Assembly: GCA_037447655.1 (NCBI GenBank)
Contig: JBBHKE010003324.1
Span: 62,001 to 126,000 of the forward strand
Direction of reading: 5' to 3'
From: Zygnema cylindricum
Taxonomy: Eukaryota > Streptophyta > Zygnematophyceae > Zygnematales > Zygnemataceae
DNA length: 64,000 nucleotides
The first letter of the stretch is position 1, and each line of letters begins with the position of its first letter. Made by a program: the position numbers and the translations under genes. The notes beneath the pieces were generated by a model, which was not told where the DNA came from, made no database searches, and saw nothing but the letters and a program-made list of their open reading frames with translations. Shown piece after piece: positions 59,801-64,000 of the stretch.

Positions 59801-60521
59801 TGTATGTTCTGTACATTTCTATACGATTTCTGCGATCACTTGCTAATTACGCCAACTTGTAGTCAACTTGTACAAGTATGTGCCCTGTATTGGATAATGC
59901 CCGAGGGAAAGGTGGGTAGAACGAATCGACTGTATCAAGCAAGAAAAAGTCCACAAGCTGAGTCGTTGTGGTTTGAGTGGGGCTCTGGAAATGAACTGGA
60001 GACGAAGGAAAGGAAAAAAGGACAGATTGTGATTAGGAAATAGAGCTTAGAAGTTTAGTATTTCAGTAGGATTATTGGAATGTGGGCAACTGACAAATGG
60101 GATAAATAGGAAAGTTGCTGAAATTGACTACAGATTCAGTCTTGGTTGTCACAGAAGCTGAGACTTTTTTCTGGTGCATTCGTCTCTCATTTCTGACTGG
60201 TTTGAGTTCTCACTCTGCTTTTACTGCGAGGTGGTTAAGATCCTAAATGATTTTGAAATGTGGGTGTCTGGAAAAACATGGTAACAGATGCTGGGAGAGC
60301 AGCTCTACCCGCTGGTGGACATGCTCGAACATGACCACGCGGGAAAAGTCACCGGAATGTTACTGGAAATGGATCAGACTGAAGTTTTACATCTCATTGA
60401 GTCTCCTGACGCCCTTAAGGCAAAGGTCAATGAGGCAATGGAAGTCCTGCGAATGGCGTCTGGCCCCAGCGGGGCCGCTGCGGATCAGCTCGCAGGATTA
60501 ACTTTAAATGAGACCGCTTGA
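53863..60521 (+). CDS. PABP: Poly(A)-binding protein (cytoplasmic PABP), 9 coding exons
   Basis: Binds mRNA poly(A) tails in the cytoplasm, promoting translation via eIF4G and protecting mRNA. Coding exons: 53863-54100, 54658-54776, 55340-55996, 56398-56475, 56729-56818, 57836-57976, 58719-58880, 59398-59625 and 60288-60521; all introns are GT-AG and the joined frame is 648 codons, normal for plant PABPs. RRM1 is about residues 27-104 ([14 protein letters not shown]), RRM2 115-193 ([14 protein letters not shown]), RRM3 206-283 ([14 protein letters not shown]), RRM4 308-385 ([14 protein letters not shown]). A Pro/Gln/Met-rich linker with a Gln run ending at residue 495 follows, then an MLLE domain at about 553-630 ([11 protein letters not shown]). 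CAG directly before the ATG suggests a 5' UTR intron acceptor. No defects seen. Confidence 0.96.
57130..57290 (+). repeat. Purine-rich block in PABP intron 5
   Basis: GGGAGAGGGAGAG-type repeats within the longest intron (56819-57835, 1017 bp). Reading frames across it are compositional artefacts. Confidence 0.75.
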
Positions 60522-61499
60522 GGATGAGTGAAAACGGGTTTCGTGTCCTCGACCCTCGTGGTTCTTCTATTACAATTTTCTCATTCGTGTCTTACACAAG
60601 ATGGAAGAGAAATGTGAGCAGTTTAGTAGATTCTTTTCTAAGGCATGGCTCTGGTGGCTCATGGGTTCAAATTGGCAAAGGAGATTGGTCACGAATAGCC
60701 CTATCAACGGCAAATTTTGGATGCAAAGCTATGTGACGAGCTGAAGTATGAGACAGTATTGTGCTCGTGCTATGAAGCTTAATGGTTATTCGGTGATTTG
60801 ACGTGCTGAATTTCAATTTATAATAGCAGAAGATTTGCTAGTGAGGTTTTGCTTTTTGCGGTGATGCTGCTACTTTAGGTTTACAACATGTTGACTTTTT
60901 GGGTTGTAGTTTGAAGCTGTTTGCAAGGAATTCTTCATTCGAGTTCAATGAAAGACCTTGGGTGAGCGATTGAAAGGTGGAACTCTTCGTTGGACTAGTT
61001 TTCTAACGTCTTGTTCATTAGTTACGACATGCTTCACTTGGAAGCCTAACTATTTCGAAGATTCTCAATTGGAATGTTCAAGGCGTTCTTAGCCTTGGAC
61101 CGGTGGATAAAACCCTTGTTTATGTACGGCATCGATGTTCTTCTGTTGACAGTTCTAATATCACCTGGTGTCGCATCCAGTTCTCATGCTCTCTCGGAAA
61201 TGTGAGGTGTGTATTCGTTGATTGTTTACATTTCATGAGGGTTTATATCAAATCATGTGTGAGTTTATGTCAGCAAAAACTGAAGCTGCCATATTTGTGG
61301 TGTGCCTTTTTTGTTTTCTGTTATTGGACACTTTCTCTTGCCTGATCAAAGATTATTATGGCTATTTAGGATGTAATCATTTGTGCCGAGAACGAAATGT
61401 GATCCCAAATGTATATAACAGACAAGAATCTGCTTAAGGAATCTGTTACAGAACTGTTGACGAGTGTCTAATTGCTTAATAAAACATCGTGCACAAAAA
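60522..61499 (+). other. PABP 3' untranslated region and putative poly(A) signal
   Basis: The sequence after the TGA at 60519-60521 has no domain-bearing frame. AATAAA at 61479-61484 is a plausible polyadenylation signal, giving a 3' UTR near 0.98 kb unless an earlier plant-type signal is used. Confidence 0.45.
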
Positions 61500-64000
61500 A
61501 ACTTGGGAATGCCATAAAATGCCGAAGAAAAAATTTCAATTAATGGAGTCCCTTGACGCCGCTCAAAACCTGTGGAACAGTTTTTGTCAAATGATATCAG
61601 CAGCAAAAATCGGTGTGGTACTGTACAGCAAAAGGTACATGTTTCTGTGTGTCAAACAGTGAAACATGAAGATTTTCCCATGTACCTGCTTGGCCTGAAA
61701 TGGTCTTAGTTGTTTTTTAGCTATGTTTGTATCTTGACCTGTCTTTTCTCCTATGAATTGCTGCTTGTGAGAATTTGAAATTTCTTCCTGCCGATGAATG
61801 CAAAAACGTCTACTTTCCCTTAGTCTGCAACCTTGATGGTAAAGTTTTTCTAAGTCACATGTCAGCATCCCATTTGTAGAATCCAATCATTCCGATACGA
61901 TTTTGATTCTCAATCTTCTCGCAAGGGAGCCAATTTTTTGTCCTGTGTTAGAATTTTGCATCAGTTGTGCAGAGAAACACTGAATGGTGGCAGTTGTATA
62001 TATGAATATTGGATTTCAGAAGAAGGGGCTGTAAAGGGCTACAACACACATCAACAGGTGGAAAATTTATTGCCCACAATTAAAGTGTGATTTTGTTTGG
62101 CATCTTTATGGGTCAAATGGGGTTGAAGTTGGCACGTGTCAGCCCTAGTTTCTTGATTCTGCTCTTCAGGTTGATTTGTTCCTCGTGGTCGATTTCCCCA
62201 ACCTTGTTCACTCTCAAGCGACTTAGGCTCTTTTGATGAGGTGTTTCACTCACTGCCCCTCCTACCTCATTCGCATTCCCCTCCCACTTCTACATTTGTC
62301 TTGTCCCTTTCCAGCTTCGCTGATCGCCTCATGGACATCATCCGCACTTTATTGGGCTGTGGGATTTCGGCACAATTCTGAGCCTGAGGCCCGCATTTGG
62401 CGTTCCTTCTCGTCTCTGCGAGGGGATTGGTTGAGTATCTACGGTCCGTGTGGCGCCTACTGCTTGCCTGGAGAGTGGTGCCTTACTGCCTCCATATTTG
62501 TCTCTCACTTTTTGGCTGGGGAACTGCTTTTCTGCTTTTCGATCTGCCATTGCTGTTACGGATTGCCGGTGTGTTCCAAAACTTCTCCAGAGTGCTCCGC
62601 CGAGCCTTAGGGATTTAAGAGGTTACTTTTCGTAGTTTTTAAGCTACGTTGGAGCTCGGTTATAAAGTTTTTGTTTTCGGTGCGCTATTGTTGTTGTTGT
62701 TGTTGGGCTTATTATCCCTTCAATGTCTTTCGCTGGTTTGCACTTATTAGTGTGTTGGTTTCTTTCCTTCAACCTGTTCATCCTTTTGGTTTGTTTCCAC
62801 CTGCATTTAATTTTTCAGTTCCGTTTTTGTCTTTCCTGTTTGTTTCCATGAAAATGGTTTATTTTATTGGTTGCATGCTTTCTTAATAAAGTCGGTATAC
62901 TTTTAATGACCCAACGGACATAAATGCATGTAAACAAAGGGTTAACATATGTTGTGAAGAATACTCTGCTTTGTCATATTTACGTTGAAGATTATGTCGC
63001 AAGCTCAAAGGTTGGACATTGGGAATAACTATTTTGGTGTTGATATGTAAACAAAAATCCATTCCTAATTCTCTCTGTGATCTCAATTTTGTACTTATGT
63101 GCTTATTTTCAGTTTAGCATGAATTGCAATATAGACCATGTACAATATAACAGCACATTAAACCCGTGAAAGCAATGACTGGAGGTTATTTGAAACCCAC
63201 TATTGATAGTCTGAATTATGTCCTTCGTACACCACTCACATATATAACAACAATGAACACAAGTCAGTTCATTTGAGAATAACTGTCTGGGAGTTTTGCG
63301 CACATGTATGTAAGATCAGAGGGTATTTTGGGTGTAAAAAAATTATCCTGTTAACAAGAGTGACACAAGAATACTACTGATTGCAAAAGCATTGCGACTA
63401 TTTGATAAACCATTTTGGGAAGTGGACAGTTGTTGAGGCGATATAGCAGGCTGCAAAATAGCCATGCTAATAAATACCGCTTATGTTAACCATCCTGAAA
63501 ATTCATTAAAAACTCGATATTGCCAACCAACCTTGATGACCTTCATGACCCGGCAATGTCCCTGCTCGATGGTAAACTATCGAAGTACAGGGATGGAATA
63601 AAAGGCCAATAATAGTTAAACTACAAAAAACCAAGAACACTGAAATGATAAGTGAAAAGGACAACCTAAAAACGCGAATAAAAACTAAAAAAAACAAAAC
63701 ATCAAAACCAAACGTAAATACCAACCCAACCCTAAACATAACTACGCTCCGCGCAGAATAAGTTACAGCTAGTAAAAATATTCGTGACATTTGGTTACAC
63801 TGCTGTTGACAGTCAGGCTACACAATACACTAAACTTCTGAATGAACTCTTCTCCAATCATATTTTAGCAGAAACAAAAATCAACACTAAATAGTGTGTC
63901 CTCTTCCACACACTCAAAAATTACGGGCTATACATGATGAAACTGACTGTCATTCGGTTTATGTGCCATAAGGCCATTATGGTTTTTTTCTGATGGGCAA
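61500..64000. other. Downstream interval, no recognised gene
   Basis: A somewhat GC-richer patch at 62220-62630 contains overlapping frames (for example 62233-62610) rich in Cys, Leu and Ser without a recognisable domain. A GTTGTT run lies at 62687-62704. No transposon ends or RNA genes recognised; part of a neighbouring transcription unit cannot be excluded. Confidence 0.4.

Noticed and set aside
62233-62635. Three overlapping frames of 60-125 codons downstream of PABP
   Set aside because: No recognisable domain, no splice-supported context, overlapping alternatives in all frames.

Overview
This window is nuclear DNA of a land plant or close streptophyte relative. The evidence is a 9-exon poly(A)-binding protein gene with GT-AG introns and four RRMs plus an MLLE domain, plant-type Ty1/copia and Ty3/gypsy LTR retrotransposons, hAT transposons, and retroelement primer sites that match plant initiator tRNA-Met. 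I cannot name the species; a bryophyte or other non-seed plant is a guess. About 80% of the window is mobile or repetitive DNA. The only intact host gene recognised is the PABP gene at 53.9-60.5 kb (+).

Layout. (1) 1-2.8 kb: AT-rich DNA with an hAT end, an inverted-repeat element and a 28-bp tandem array. (2) 2843-11436: a non-autonomous hAT element with a perfect 8-bp target duplication, split by a 7.8-kb Ty3/gypsy element (3611-11393) with near-identical LTRs, a 5-bp duplication and broken gag and pol. (3) 12.5-17.7 kb: a second hAT element with perfect 8-bp duplication and a TA-flanked MITE inside it, then a decayed hAT transposase gene with one intron. (4) 18.5-51.4 kb: a nest of Ty1/copia copies: solo LTR (18553-19576), A (+, 20336-25570, 5' truncated), B (-, 25845-31901, 3' truncated, carrying a solo LTR), E (+, 33740-40059, scrambled), C (-, 41150-46722) and D (+, 46723-51386), the last two head to head. 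(5) 51.4-53.8 kb: a MITE, GTAC palindromes, long CT microsatellites and a decayed duplicate of the PABP first-exon edge. (6) PABP gene and its 3' flank; nothing recognised to the end.

The most unusual signal is the architecture shared by the copia elements despite strong divergence. The primer-binding site follows the LTR directly and matches the anticodon arm, not the 3' end, of initiator tRNA-Met, so its ATG is the complement of the CAU anticodon; that same ATG is the first codon of Gag. Each complete LTR also carries, always antisense to the element, a tRNA-like block with A-box- and B-box-like motifs and a T4-5 run. Each has consecutive hairpins downstream of the TATA region whose stems change in a compensating way, and a cluster of GTAC motifs in U3. 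In families 1 and 2 a long U3 hairpin with a conserved loop is present too. All copies have broken coding regions, so these features describe a lineage and not active elements here.
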